This document shows positions 11,473 through 23,425 of a stretch of 64,000 bases of DNA, piece after piece. Both the position numbers and the translations under genes were made by a program. The notes beneath the pieces were generated by a model. The model was given only the letters and a program-made list of their open reading frames with translations. It had not been told where the DNA came from and did no database searches. This DNA is from Diphasiastrum complanatum (lineage: Eukaryota; Streptophyta; Lycopodiopsida; Lycopodiales; Lycopodiaceae). Position 1 is the stretch's first letter. Every line of letters begins with the position of its first letter. Location of the stretch: contig CM055100.1 of the NCBI GenBank assembly GCA_029204225.1, forward strand, positions 439,001 to 503,000, in the 5' to 3' direction.

Positions 11473-12127
11473 TGTGAAAAATACAGATCCTAAGTGGATC
11501 TAAACTCCAAGATCATTGGCTTGAATGCTTGCACTCCAAACTACATAAGCTAGGAATTGGCAACACATTCTATGCTACCTAGAATGCAAAGAACTTGATC
11601 AAAAAACATTTATCACAAATGGAAACTTCCATAAACATCAAGTGCGGCCCAAAATAGCATTATACAGTCCATAATACATCAGCCTATCACTTTTGGAAAG
11701 CACCTAAGATCATACACAATAGCTTGAAGACAATACACACAACAATGCTCTCAATGGAGGAAGAAACAATGACAATGATCTATTGATCTCAATGAAGCAT
11801 ACAAAAGGTTTCTCCAGCCTGTTTTCCACGACTTCCCTACTATTTATGGATGAGGAAGATGACTCTCTCTCCTCTCTCTAGAAGGTACTTGACCCTAGAT
11901 ATTCCCTATATAGGAAAAATAGCTAAAAATGGCTTATATGACCAAAATACATCAAAATGGTCTCATTTTGAAGGGTATGAAGTTTGACACTTCATCATAC
12001 TGAAAAAATACAGTAAATAAAAACATTGTGGCCTGGTTCACACGTGTGAAACTCCAGAACCAAAACTATTTACAATTTTAGCCAATTTAGGCCTCAAACT
12101 AGCTAGGAAATGTTGACAATTTTCACA
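11473..12127 (-). repeat. 5' LTR of the young Copia element
   Basis: 655 bp, one mismatch to the 3' LTR. A TATA-like CCTATATAG on the element strand (plus-strand 11906-11914) is a plausible promoter box for the genomic transcript. Confidence 0.95.
11906..11914 (-). promoter_or_regulatory. TATA-like box in the Copia 5' LTR
   Basis: CCTATATAG on the element strand inside the upstream LTR, the expected place for the retrotransposon promoter. It is also present in the other LTR. This is assigned by motif only. Confidence 0.4.
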
Positions 12128-12655
12128 AAAGCCATTAGTTTCAGAAAAATTGTTTCACAACATCTCAGATAGAATTCGCCTAACCCTTTTTTACAGAGCA
12201 AGATTCATTTTTGGCCTCCGCGAATTCTGTCTCAGAGAAAAAAAATTCTAAAAATAAAAAAATGTAGTTTTTCTCATCATATATCTTTTCTCAGAATTCG
12301 CAGACAATTTGCTAGAGCTCAAAATGATTGTCACGATTTCTCTGTCATCTCTGCGAATTCTGATCAGACACACTTTTGCACTATCAGTCGTTTTTTTTTC
12401 TTTTGGCATAAAAAAATCACTTACAAGAATTCACGGACCCCTAGAACGTTGCCTCAAAATTTGCGACCATCATTACCAAGTCGTAGACACTGAGGACGAT
12501 TTTTGAGTAAAGTTTCGAATTCCTGCCAAAAAAAGTCTATATATAGTCCTCCACCCTTCTCTCCACGAGTTCATTTTAGATTGCTGCTCTCGAGTTCATG
12601 CCAAAAAATTTCAAAATTCTCAAAATTCTCAGAGCAATCTAAAAGCACTACTATT
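12128..12655 (+). other. Right flank of the Copia insertion: GAATTC-rich, with TATA box
   Basis: This continues the sequence interrupted at 5696 and is probably the gypsy 3' region or LTR. It holds repeated GAATTC in contexts such as CGCGAATTCTG, six or more times between about 12170 and 12520. A strong TATA-like TCTATATATAG lies at about 12536. Below it is a pyrimidine-rich leader before the ATG at 12656, which is an LTR-like promoter layout. Confidence 0.4.
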
Positions 12656-13217
12656 ATGGCTTCCTGCGATTCCTCGCTCAGTTTGCATCGTCGTAAACCC
12701 CCTCGTCCTTATTCAGGGGATATTTTTATGATCTTTATCAAGAATAACCCTGGCCAAGGATATCCTCACAAGCCTTGGCTTTGATCTGAATTTTTTTCGG
12801 GACCAGCGGAACGAGAGCCTCATCCAAGCAGCCTACTCCACCTATTCGGATGAATTTCAAACTTTTTGGATTACATCCAAGAGTGGCAACTATACCACCA
12901 TCAACGTTTCTCCTGGGGATCTCCAGAGCATTGGCTTCCCTAATCTCGAAGAGAGAATCCATGGCAAGGGCACCAGCTACGATGCCAAGTACTTCACCAA
13001 GTTTCTGACCGAGGACGACAAAACCATTGCCCAAACCAATGACGGGATCGCTATCCGCCTCATCACAGATCCCCATCTACGGGCCGCCTCAGAAATCCTC
13101 GTCACCATGGTCGAAGTGCATACAGCCAAAATGGATCGCATACCACCGAGCGACCTCCCATGGACAATCCCACTCCACGCAGTGCGTTGGTGTGAGAGAA
13201 GCACGGTTCTCTCATGA
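12656..13217 (+). pseudogene. Unrecognised coding remnant without usable ATG
   Basis: An ATG at 12656 opens MASCDSSLSLHRRKPP and continues to PYSGDIFMIFIKNN. The next frame, 12732-13217 (161 codons), then continues with the look of real protein: ILTSLGFDLNFFRDQRNES, AAYSTYSDEFQTFW, SYDAKYFTKFLTEDDKTIAQ, ITDPHLRAASEILVTMVEVH. One frameshift near 12730-12740 would join the two parts into about 185 residues. The second frame has no ATG near its beginning and so is easily overlooked. I do not recognise the family. It lies downstream of gypsy pol on the same strand and below a TATA-like box, so a transposon accessory or gag protein is the likeliest source, which is inference. Its last 14 or so codons overlap the start of the next LTR homology. 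Confidence 0.5.
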
Positions 13218-13578
13218 GTAGTAGTCTTGCTTTACTAGCAGACAATTGGATCTTTTGATCCTAGACAGAAATATCTTCTCACACGCAGGCAGAGTTTTTG
13301 TCTACGTTCATCTTGATTGCTTTACTAGCATCAGACGTCTCTGTGTGTCTCTTCTCTTTGTTACACTATATGTATCATGTTCTAATATGTGTCAAGTACT
13401 ATCCAATAAGTATGGTCTCTCTTGTAAACCTAAGATTAGAGTGATTAAACATCTACAACTAATCAGGGAATTACAAGAGTGGCAATAAGCCACGACCTAG
13501 GAAGTATCTGCTGATGTCATGCCATCAGGTCAGATCTTTGTACTTCTGGAAACTTGCATGATCTCTGGTGGTACTCCT
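13174..13578 (-). repeat. Truncated 3' LTR of the old Copia element
   Basis: 405 bp aligned without net gaps to 18544-18948. Shared landmarks are CCACGCAGTGCGTTGG at the left and CTCTGGTGGTACTCCT at the right. The outer part present in the other LTR is missing here and is replaced by the unrecognised coding remnant. Confidence 0.75.
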
Positions 13579-14660
13579 TGGAGCGCGAGGATAGAACAAA
13601 TTTAGTTTCCACCGTTGGTTTCACTTATCTCGTTTGCCTTTCTCTCTTGCTAGACCGCAAAGGAATCTTGTTCGTGGATTCTTTGTGTTTGCGAACTGTT
13701 CATGTTTGTGAACCATTCGTCTTCGTCTTCGTTGACTTTTGTGTTAGCGAAACTTTTCATGTTTTGTGTCTCCAGATGTTCGAGTTCATGAACATCTTCG
13801 TCAGATGAAGGGCTAAAAGCTAGCAAGGCTTTGTAATCAGAAACACTTTTTTTCTTCAGCTTCCTCTCAAAGCATGGTAGCTTTATGATCCTGAGACTGC
13901 TCCTTTGCCTCTCAAAGAGCCCTTTGTCTAGAGCTTTAGTGAAGATGTCTGCAACCATATCTTTCATTCCTATGAAGGTGGTCTGCATCATCTTCTTCTC
14001 AATCAGATCCTTGATCAAGTGATACTTGATCGCAATGTGTTTCATTCTAGAATGGAACATGGGATCTTTCGTCAGGTGTACTGTAGAGGTGTTGTCCATC
14101 TACAAAACCAGTGGCTCGTTTCTTATTTCACCCAATTTATTCAAGGATTGTCTTAGCCAAATTATTTCATTGGCCATTTTTGCTATTGCCACATACTCTG
14201 CTTCACAGGATGACTGGGCTACAATGGTCTGCTTCTTGCTGACCCAGAGAACCACTGCTCCTGATGCGATGGTGCATCCTCCTGAGACGCTTTTACAATC
14301 GTCCTTGAGAGATGCCTAGCTAGCATCGCTGTAGGAAAATATCCTGAGACCTGTACCACGACAATGACACAAGCCATAATCTCTAGTTAATTGAAGATAT
14401 TGCAAAATTTGTTTTGTCATCTTCCAATGTGTCGAGCCTGAATTCGTGCAGAATTGGCTCATCCTACATACTACATAAGTAATATCAGGGCATGTATTGT
14501 CTGCAAGGTACATCAGTGAACCTATCAGCCTCATGTAGGGTGTGAGCTGCATCTGTTCCCTTTCTTCCTCAGTCTTTGGATAGTCGTCATTTGTTAGCAC
14601 CGTTCCTGCGAGCATTGGAGTGTTCGCTCCTTTGCAGTTCAGCATCCCAAAGTCCTCTAG
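13579..14660 (-). pseudogene. Copia RNase H and end of pol, interrupted
   Basis: C-terminal pol of the old Copia element. On the minus strand LIGSLMYLADNTCPDITYVV and HWKMTKQILQYL precede the RNase H region. This contains AQSSCEAEYVAI (the usual SSTEAEY) between 14100 and 14320, then MDNTSTVHLTKDPMFHSRMK and DMVADIFTKAL. Stops at the FSYSDAS* position (14316) and before MDNTS (about 14100) break the frame. The tail after TKAL is longer and more acidic than usual and runs to a TAG at 13650. Confidence 0.8.
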
Positions 14661-15330
14661 GATCTTCTGGGTGTATCTGGATTGGTGAAGGTATAACTTG
14701 CCTCCCTCATAGTCCCTTTAAATTTGTAAGCCTAGGTAACACCTGGCTTCTCCCAGATCCACTATCTCAAAATGTGTCAAAATGTCTATCTTTACTTCAG
14801 CAATTAGCTGCTCACTCATGCAAAGTATCAGAGTGTTGTCGACATAAACAGCCACTATGATGATCTGCCCATCTGTAACTCTGACATACACATTGGAGTC
14901 AACCAACAGAGGCTTGAATTCTAATGATTTCAGGGCTTGATCCTTCTTCTTGTACCATTGTCGGACTGATTGCTTCAGACCATAGATGCTTCTATGCATT
15001 CTGCATACATAGTCAGAAAGTGAATTCGAGACAAATCCTGGGGGTTGATCCATGTAGACCTCTTCATCTAATTCGCCATGTAAGAAGGTTGTCTTCTCAT
15101 CCACAATATGGATCCTGAGGTCATAACCTACTGCATATGCAAACAACAGACGTAGGGATGAATATTTGACGACAAGAGAGAAGGTTTCAGAATAGTCAAT
15201 GCCATATCTTTGAGAGAAACCCTTCTCTACCAGTCTTGCCTTGTATTTCGTCACACTCTCGTCTGGTCCATATTTGAGTTTGAAAACCCATTTGCATTTG
15301 ACAGTCTTGTGCTTATGGCTCCAATGTCCA
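14661..15330 (-). pseudogene. Copia reverse transcriptase with YVDN active site
   Basis: RT core on the minus strand: KYKARLVEKGFSQRYGIDY, TTFLHGELDEEVYMDQPPGF, SIYGLKQSVRQWY. The catalytic box reads VAVYVDNTLIL, so the second catalytic Asp of YVDD is Asn. The first catalytic Asp is retained in HIVDEKTTFL. With the YVDN change the enzyme is expected to be inactive, in line with the general decay of the element. Confidence 0.8.
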
Positions 15331-16660
15331 TACCCGGTTCTTTCTCATGGACTCCATCTCTTCATTCATGGCTTGGATCCATTTGTCCTTTTCTGGACCT
15401 TCAATCGCCTCCTTGAATGTCTGTAGTTCGTCACTGAACCTACAAAATTCTTCTGATGTGGAAGCTGAGCTGCCTGACACAAATCTTGCTGACGCTCTTC
15501 GTGGTCTTGTCGACCTTCTGGAAGATCCTCCAAGAATAGCTAGGCCTTTGCCCTTGTCTGCTCCGCTCGGTCTGAAACCATCTTGGTTTACAAGAACTGC
15601 AGCGACAGGTTTCCTATCGAATATTTCTTTGTCTGATTCGTTGCTCGAATGGGAGACGACTTGAAAATCTTCGTTTTCGTGTTCGTCCTCTGCTCCCTCT
15701 GACGTGGGCGGTAGGTCATAGTAACTGTCTTTCCAGAACTTCATAGCTAATAGGGTCTTCATTGGCCATTGTCCTACTCTCGTCGAATTTGACATCCCTC
15801 ACTGTTTTCACAGTGTTCGTTTCTGGCATGTAGATTCTGTAGTATGACAAATTATTGTCATAACCTACCAGAAATCCTTGCTCGGCTTTCTCATCAAGCT
15901 TCTTGCGAAGCTTATCAGGAATATGTGCATATGCTGCACAGCCAAATATTCTGACGTGAGATAGGTTGGGCTTTCTACCCCACCATGGCTCATGTGGTGT
16001 CGTGTGAGGAACACCAAATTTACCTGTCCTATTCTGGATGTATGCGACTATAGCTACTGCTTCAGCCCACAGTGCCCTTGGAGCCTTCGAGTATGCCATC
16101 ATGCATATAGCTACTTCCATCAGGGTCCTGTTCTTTCGTTCAGCAACACCACTGTACTGCGGTGTGTAGGCTGCAGTTCTTCTGTGAATGATGCCACGAT
16201 TATTGTAGAAGTCAGTGAAGTGATTCGAGATATATTCGCCACCTTGATCTGTTCTAATCTACTTCACCTTGTTGCCTGCGTATCTCTCAGTCCAATTCAC
16301 ATATTCTGTGAATTTATTGAGTGCTTCAAATTTATTCTGAATAAAATACACTCTGGCAAACTTGCTATAATCATCAATGAAGGTTATATAGTATTTTGAA
16401 CCTGCCACTGAGATCATGTTGAATGGACCGCAGATGTCAGAGTGCAACAGCTCCAGAATCTTTGTCGTTCTGTAGGAGTCCTTGACGAATGGTGTGCGTG
16501 ACATCTTGCCTTTCAAACATGCATCACAGGTGGTCGAACTGGTTGCATTCGAGATGCTGACCCCTGTTATTGCTCCATGATGACTTGCCTGGTAGAGTGC
16601 CATTGAGTTCATGTGGCAGAGTCTTCTTTGCAACAGAGTGTCTGGCGAGTCGTCATGGGT
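15331..16660 (-). pseudogene. Copia integrase and pol linker, interrupted
   Basis: Minus-strand integrase pieces. CDACLKGKMSRTPF, LLHSDICGPF (catalytic Asp) and YYITFIDDYSKFARVYF are followed by a stop near 16260. The second Asp region and the Glu (SGVAERKNRT) lie between 16120 and 16260 in broken frames. Next come LWAEAVAIVAYIQNRT, HVRIFGCAAYAHIP and EQGFLVGYDNN (15716-16120). A variable linker follows (15313-15795), ending at the conserved KWIQAMNEEMESM ahead of the RT. Confidence 0.8.
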
Positions 16661-18100
16661 CTAATGCATTTGATCTTCAGGTAGGCGCACCTTTAGATAA
16701 TATAGGTTGCCCTTCCTTCTGCCTTGAGTAATGAGAGTGCTGGTGCTGGCATCAATCACGTTGCATGCTTCGTTAGAAAACGTTACATGCATCCTTGCAT
16801 CTGCTATTCTTGCTACATAGAGCAAGTCTTGCTGCAGAGTTGGCACGAACAGAACTTCTTTGAGTTGTTTGTCTCTGTCGTTGGTGTTGAGCCAGAGTGA
16901 ACCAATACCGTTCACTTGATGTCTAGATCCATCTCCAAGAACTATGAATCTTGAGGAATCTGCACTTCTGAAATCAGATTTGATTCGTCTTGATGTCACG
17001 AAGTGCAAGGTGGCCCCTGAATCCAGGATCACCTCGTGTGTGTCAAACGTTGATGCTGCACACATATCTTCACAGATGTAGGCGGTCGAACAATCTTTGT
17101 TTGTACTTTCTTCGCCCATCTTTGAGCTCTCGGGCTCCTCGACATAGGAAGAACAATTATCGTTCTCCTGTCTGTTCTGTGTTGATCTATTTCTTGGGTT
17201 CCGCCAACAATCCATGGCTGCATGACCATTCTTATGGCAATGGATACACTCAATCTTGGGATTGAGCCAACATGTATTTACTGTATGCTCATCTCTTTTG
17301 CATCTCGTGTAGGTCTTCTTGTCGGCATCTTGTCATTTCAACCTCCCTTTGGTCTTCTAGTTGCTTTTGCTAGTCTCCTCTGCTTGTTGGTCACGATCCT
17401 GCCTCTAATTCGACTCCCTCTTAGTCTTGAACTATTTCTTTGATTTTTCTCTATTGTCATAGAGTGTCTGGTCAGAGCCATCTTTGTGATCAAGATGCTC
17501 TCTGGCCTTGACTTCCTCTCGAATCTCGACAATCACTTTTTAGAGGTTCATGGTAGGATCTTTCATGAGCAGGGTTTGTGTCATCTGGAAAGATCTGAGT
17601 AAGGCTCTCAACAGATATTTGAGTTGCTTCTCAGCTGATACTGTATTTTTTGCTCCTGAGTTGTGTAGTGATAGAAAAAATTCCTTCATCTTTCTCAAAA
17701 AAGAAGTGAAATCTTTTCCATCCCACTACAGATTCATCAGTTGATCTTCCAGCATCATAATCTGACTTCTTGATTTCGTCTGAAATCTTGTGAGCAGTGC
17801 ATCCCACATTCCCTTAGCTTTGGAGAGTGTAGTCAGGCCAAGTGTCAGGCTATCTTCGATGGAAGATGATAGCAAGGCTACTGCCTTGTTGTTTTTCTCC
17901 CTCCATTCATGTAGCTCCTTGCCTGTTGTTGTAGGCATTTCTTCTGTGCCATCTACCCAGGGGAAGAGTCCTTCGCCCTTGAATATCAAAGATGTCTTAA
18001 CTTTCCAGGCTAGAAAGTTAGATTCTAAAAAATTAAGTATAGTCTAGATCTTGTTCTGCATGTTGTTGATTGAAGCCATTGCTTCTTGAAGTCTGTTTTC
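16661..18100 (-). pseudogene. Copia gag, zinc knuckle and protease, interrupted
   Basis: N-terminal half of the old Copia polyprotein, minus strand. The gag begins near 18080-18100 and shows FKGEGLFPWVDG, AVALLSSSIEDSLTLGL and MWDALLTRFQTKS at 17726-17989. A zinc knuckle CIHCHKNGHAAMDC lies at about 17210-17255. The protease motif EVILDSGATLHFVTS is near 16990-17040. Stops and frame changes between 17215 and 17730 separate gag from the knuckle. Confidence 0.75.
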
Positions 18101-18179
18101 TTGTCGTTTGGTTGATTGTCTGAATGCTTGGCCTCCTAGATCTGCTAGTTTCTTGGCTATGTCAGAATATGACAAGGTG

Positions 18180-18191
18180 GCTCTGATACCA
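18180..18191 (-). promoter_or_regulatory. Primer binding site of the old Copia element
   Basis: The element strand reads TGGTATCAGAGC, the initiator Met tRNA type, four bases inside the LTR end at 18196. Confidence 0.8.
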
Positions 18192-18195
18192 CTAT

Positions 18196-18955
18196 TGAGA
18201 CTCGTGCATTGCTCTGATATGGCTGATGATAATTGTGAGAAGAAAATTCACAAAGCATTCGCGACTCTCTTTCGAGATTCGGATGGAGTTCAGATGCGTT
18301 CACTCGGCACTACCAGCTGAAACACTCCTAATCCTCCAGAGAGTAGTCAATTACTACTGATCTACGTCCATAAAATTAATACAACATTCGACTTCATTTC
18401 AACCAAGATGCGAAATTCAAAGAGAACAATAAAACTCAAACATATGAAATAAACAGCATAAGCATTCAACATCCAAGATCAGACACAACCAAAAAATAAG
18501 CTATATTGATTTTCTCTGATTTCTTCGGGGCACTGCATGCGAATCCACGCAGTGCGTTGGCGTGAGAGAAGCATGGTTCTCTCACGGGTATTAGTCTTGC
18601 TTTACTAGCGGACAATTGGATCTTCTGATCCTAGACAAAATTACCTTCTTGCACGCAAGCGGATCTTCTGTCTGCATTCATCTTGATTGCTTTACTAGCA
18701 TCAGACTTCTCTGTGTGTCTCGTCTCTTAGTTACACTATATGTATCATGTTCTGATATGTATCAAGTACTATCCAGTAAGTATGGTCTCTATTGTAAACC
18801 TAAGATTAGAATGATTAAACATCTACAACTAATCAAAAAATTACATGCGTGGCAATCAGCCACGACCTAGGAGGTATCTGCTGACGTCATGCCATCAGCT
18901 CATATCTCTATACTTCTGGGTACTTGCATGATCTCTGGTGGTACTCCTGTTCTCA
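18196..18955 (-). repeat. 5' LTR of the old Copia element
   Basis: The left end is set by the neighbouring primer site and the TGAGA terminus. The right end at 18955 is inferred from the matching TCTCA terminus. The segment 18544-18948 matches the 3' LTR. The right boundary runs into CT-rich repeats, so it is less sure than the left. Confidence 0.65.
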
Positions 18956-20110
<1,155 letters not shown>

Positions 20111-20590
20111 GTGTGAGTTAATCGAGCATTACATAGGATCATTTTGGTGTTTGGTCATTGTTCATAAAAGCTAGTTAAAATGTGACAGATGGTGGGTTGA
20201 TCCCATGACCTTATCACCCCAGGGATCTTGGCTTGCGATGGGCCTACGTGGCCTGGGGGTTTTCTTGGCATGTACGGGGAGGGAGAATATAATAGTAATG
20301 TCGATGTTTGACAAGACACTTTTTTGGGATCATCATTGTGTTCTCTTTTTCTGAAGCGTCGTGTCTATGTTTGCTTATGTGTTCTTGAATTCATTTAAGC
20401 AACTAGCATTGTGCATGTAGGATCGTCCTTGCAGATACACGGAATTTCAATAGGATGCTCTCCCTCTCTCTCTCTCACTCACGATTGTCACGGTTTCTCT
20501 CTCTCTCTCTCACTCTCTCTCTCTCTCTCACGGTTCTCACAGTTCTCACGATGCTCTCTTGGCCTCTCTCACTCGGATGCTGGCCCTTTG
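20111..20590. other. Unassigned spacer with possible SINE-like segment and CT run
   Basis: No gene is seen. On the minus strand 20190-20250 has GGTCATGGGATCAACCC, resembling the B box of a tRNA-derived SINE, but no convincing A box, so it is only a possibility. 20457-20560 repeats the CTCTCT/ACGGTTCTCAC words of the neighbouring mosaic. Confidence 0.3.
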
Positions 20591-22249
20591 CAGTGCGGTT
20601 GTGGTATAGTTGAAATGCGGTTTTTGCCTGTGGCAGATCCTTTGTATTTTTACATGCAAGACTCTGAACCATCCATCGTCCTGGGTGCCTCACCGCAAAA
20701 TCAACTCAATGCTTTTTTCCTTTGGCTACACAAACCTACTAGGAAAATTGTCAAAGCTCAGATTACCTATCTATACCTACGCCAGTACATGATTGATGCA
20801 TCTATTGAACTTGCCGCAAATCCCTCTGCTAAGCTACTTGCTCATCTTGGTGATGCCGATAACATTAGAGAAATCAAATGTTCTCAAAAGACCTAGCTTC
20901 TCCACTCTATAGGGTAAATTTTTCTAGATTACTAGTAAATGTACATGCACTTTCAACCTTAATAATCCCAGCTCTGTCCTGTCTGGCCAAGGAAAAAGAA
21001 GAAAATTTATTGGATACACGGGGAAAGAAGGACAAGGAGGCAGTACAAAGAGCGACTTGCCAGTTAAGAAGCTGAACTTTTATTAGGATTGACATGGTTG
21101 CAAGACGAGATCATTTTGGAAAGAAGAGAGGTTATCAGAAATACTTTGGATCTCTTGTAGCTCGTCACACATGAATCTAAGGGAAAGCTCTTTTTGCATT
21201 TACTTTATCGCAATAGAATGTTTGAGACCGTTCATGTGAAGAAGTTTTATTCTCGCATTTTACTACAGCTATTTAGCTTTATACATGAGACCTTTGATGA
21301 TATAGTGTTTGGTTGGTCATACATGCCGAATGTCAAAATGGATTGGTATATTTCTTATGAAGTCTTCTGCAATTTTCAAATCAAAAATCTTCAAGGTTGT
21401 TCTTGTTGTACTCTTAAACGTTTCAAAGGCTACGTTTCTAATAAGTTTGGGCATATTGTAGTAAGGTCCTTAGACGTTCATTGAAAAAAGGCCTGAATCA
21501 TATAGCACTACAACATACTAATATTCAAAGTATTGCTACTGAATTACATGATGGATGGTTCAAACTCATGGAACTCTTACCTATGTACCCTACTACAGAT
21601 ATAGATATGCATGTTGAATTTTGTAAGAAAAGTGCCCTAGATTTTTTAAAGGATAAGACATGGATTCAAGGGATTATTGTCTCATTGCATAAAAAAGAAG
21701 TTGCCAACGATGAACGCAAATGGATTACCAAGCACTTGTACATCAATGGAATTGATAAGCACAACACAACCCATGTTTTCTTTTGCATATATCTTGTACG
21801 CAAACTTGCTATGGAAAGACTTGATAGCCCAGACTTTATACCTTCCATGATCCTACAAGTAATTTCATCTCAAATTCCTTAGAATACATTGACACATCTA
21901 TGAGTGACTTACTTCTCGATGATTTCTTATATTCAAAAGAATTACCTTACCTACTCTGCACCTATAAGACGCATAAGGATGCATTTCGATGGATCACTAA
22001 TGCACATGATTGTTGGTTTTCCATACTTGTGAAATTCCTAATAGGTGCTTTTGATATGTTGCATCCTTTCATTATGAAATATGCAGGCCTAAAGGCAAAA
22101 ACATACAAGAGCATCCTAAATGGGGATACATCTTTACTTTGGCAATGTGATTCATCAGTTGACTTCTATCTAAATCTACCTAAGTCCATATACATGGTGA
22201 AGGCAACAGATATTTCTAAATGCAATGAAAATATACCGTTGGAAGGAAC
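20591..22249 (+). pseudogene. Degenerate reverse transcriptase, probably Penelope-like
   Basis: Several frames on the plus strand read as eroded protein: 20611-20896 (FLPVADPLYFYMQDSEPS, YLYLRQYMIDASIELA), 21194-21484 (CTLKRFKGYVSNKFGHIVV), 21485-21882 (KGLNHIALQHTN) and 21900-22249. The last has ELPYLLCTYKTHKDAFRW, ITNAHDCWFSILVKFL, WQCDSSVDFYLNLPKS and KATDISKCNENIPLEG. The pattern resembles Penelope-like RTs: a Cys-rich GH(I/V)V segment, a 'GLNHI' stretch, then PYL...K.HK...RWI.N and a core D-I-x-K-C-x-E-x-IPLEG. This is from memory of the family, with no search. Stops separate the parts. The copy ends just after the first catalytic Asp motif, where the Copia LTR at 22250 begins, and no YxDD half is found beyond it. 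A highly diverged other non-LTR RT is the alternative. Confidence 0.5.
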
Positions 22250-22902
22250 TGTAAGAGATTTCAACTAGTTTAGTCTAGTTTAGTCATATTTTGGTAAATT
22301 ATCAATAAGAGGCCAAAACTCATTTTAGACTTAGAGATAAACTTTTTGAAGTTATATTAGTTTAAGATACATTCAATAAACATTTTTTGAAAGTGTGGGA
22401 AAGTTGGTAGTCGAGTTTGAGAGAGATTCAAATTTGAACTTTGGGTACATTGAATCTAGACCCAAAAATAGAAGGGTTTACACTTTGGAGGAAAAGCCAA
22501 GTAGCCAAATAGGGTTTGGACACTCTATAAAAGGATGTAACTCGTGAAGAGACATATCTTCTCTCTTCTCTTTCTCATTTCATCATTATACATGGTTCTC
22601 TTTAAGTTCTGCTACTCATTGGTGCACTATCTTGGTGATATCTTGCAATCTTGTGTGTAGAATGCTCATATTTTGCTATTGTCGGTTTCACACATGTAAA
22701 ATACAGTAGGGTACTGTAATGTATGGGTAGAAAACTTATTTCATATTGTGCTTCATGTTTGATCAGTATCTCTTAGAGTTTGCATCTCATTTTGTATGTA
22801 GATGGTGATTTTTCTACATTGGCAGGATTGTTGGTTTGCTCCTTATTGTAACCAAAGATCAGGGACACGTATTGGATCTTGAATGATCTGAAATACTTCA
22901 CA
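22250..22902 (+). repeat. 5' LTR of the non-autonomous Copia element
   Basis: 653 bp from TGTAAGAGATTTCAAC to ACTTCACA, directly followed by the primer site. A TATA-like TATAAAAGG lies at 22526-22534 with a pyrimidine-rich start region below it. Confidence 0.85.
22526..22534 (+). promoter_or_regulatory. TATA box in LTR
   Basis: TATAAAAGG within the 5' LTR. It is conserved in the 3' LTR near 27140. Confidence 0.5.
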
Positions 22903-22914
22903 TGGTATCAGAGT
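22903..22914 (+). promoter_or_regulatory. Primer binding site, Met tRNA type
   Basis: TGGTATCAGAGT immediately after the LTR end at 22902. One terminal base differs from the usual TGGTATCAGAGC. Confidence 0.85.
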
Positions 22915-23425
22915 TCTTTTGTTTCATATTATGAAAGGATCAGCCATCTTTAGCGAGGATTTGGAGGAGTTACCAATGCTAGAGCATGCTAGATTGATCT
23001 CTACTCACAAATCAGCATTTTTGCATGTGTAGAATTGATCTTTTGTAGGTCAAAACTCAATATAGGATTATATAATTGATCAATTCCGATTTCACACATA
23101 GATTACTGGATTTAGATGATTTTTAGTGCATTAGGAAGGTCTCATTATAGTCTACAAGAAGATATATCAAGTTTCTGAAAATTGCATGTAGAATTTGAGA
23201 TATTCAATTTTTTGTGATTTTGTCAAAATCCTAATTTTGATTGGATCTCTATTTTTGAGGTTACTAAACTTCATTTGAGTGTGTTTCAATCTTAGTAAGT
23301 GGAAAGAATCAATAGATTGAAGATAGATCATAGGTTGATCAAGATTTCATAATTCTATGTGTTGATTTTCTAGTTAGAAGTGCTAAAAGAGATTTGAGAG
23401 GTTCCATGTCTTTGTGATTTGCAAC

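Larger units (their letters stand above)
5697..12127 (-). mobile_element. Young full-length Ty1/Copia retrotransposon
   Basis: Complete 6431-bp element on the minus strand. It has two 655-bp LTRs (5697-6351 and 11473-12127) with TGTGAAAA...TTTTCACA ends, an initiator-Met-type primer site at 11461-11472, one uninterrupted 1317-codon gag-pol frame and a polypurine tract beside the 3' LTR. Read side by side, the LTRs differ at one position only (A at 6073, G at 11849). This implies very recent insertion and possible mobility. The element sits inside the 3' region of an older gypsy element. A 4-bp AAAG duplication flanks it; Copia usually makes 5 bp. Confidence 0.95.
13174..18955 (-). mobile_element. 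Old, broken Copia retrotransposon
   Basis: Copia element on the minus strand with all pol domains in the order protease, integrase, RT, RNase H, but with many stops and frameshifts. LTR homology is seen between 13174-13578 and 18544-18948, with identical offset (5370) at both ends and no net indel. Many scattered substitutions make it clearly older than the element at 5697. The right LTR probably runs 18196-18955 with ends TGAGA and TCTCA. The left copy lacks the outer ~350 bp. Confidence 0.85.
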
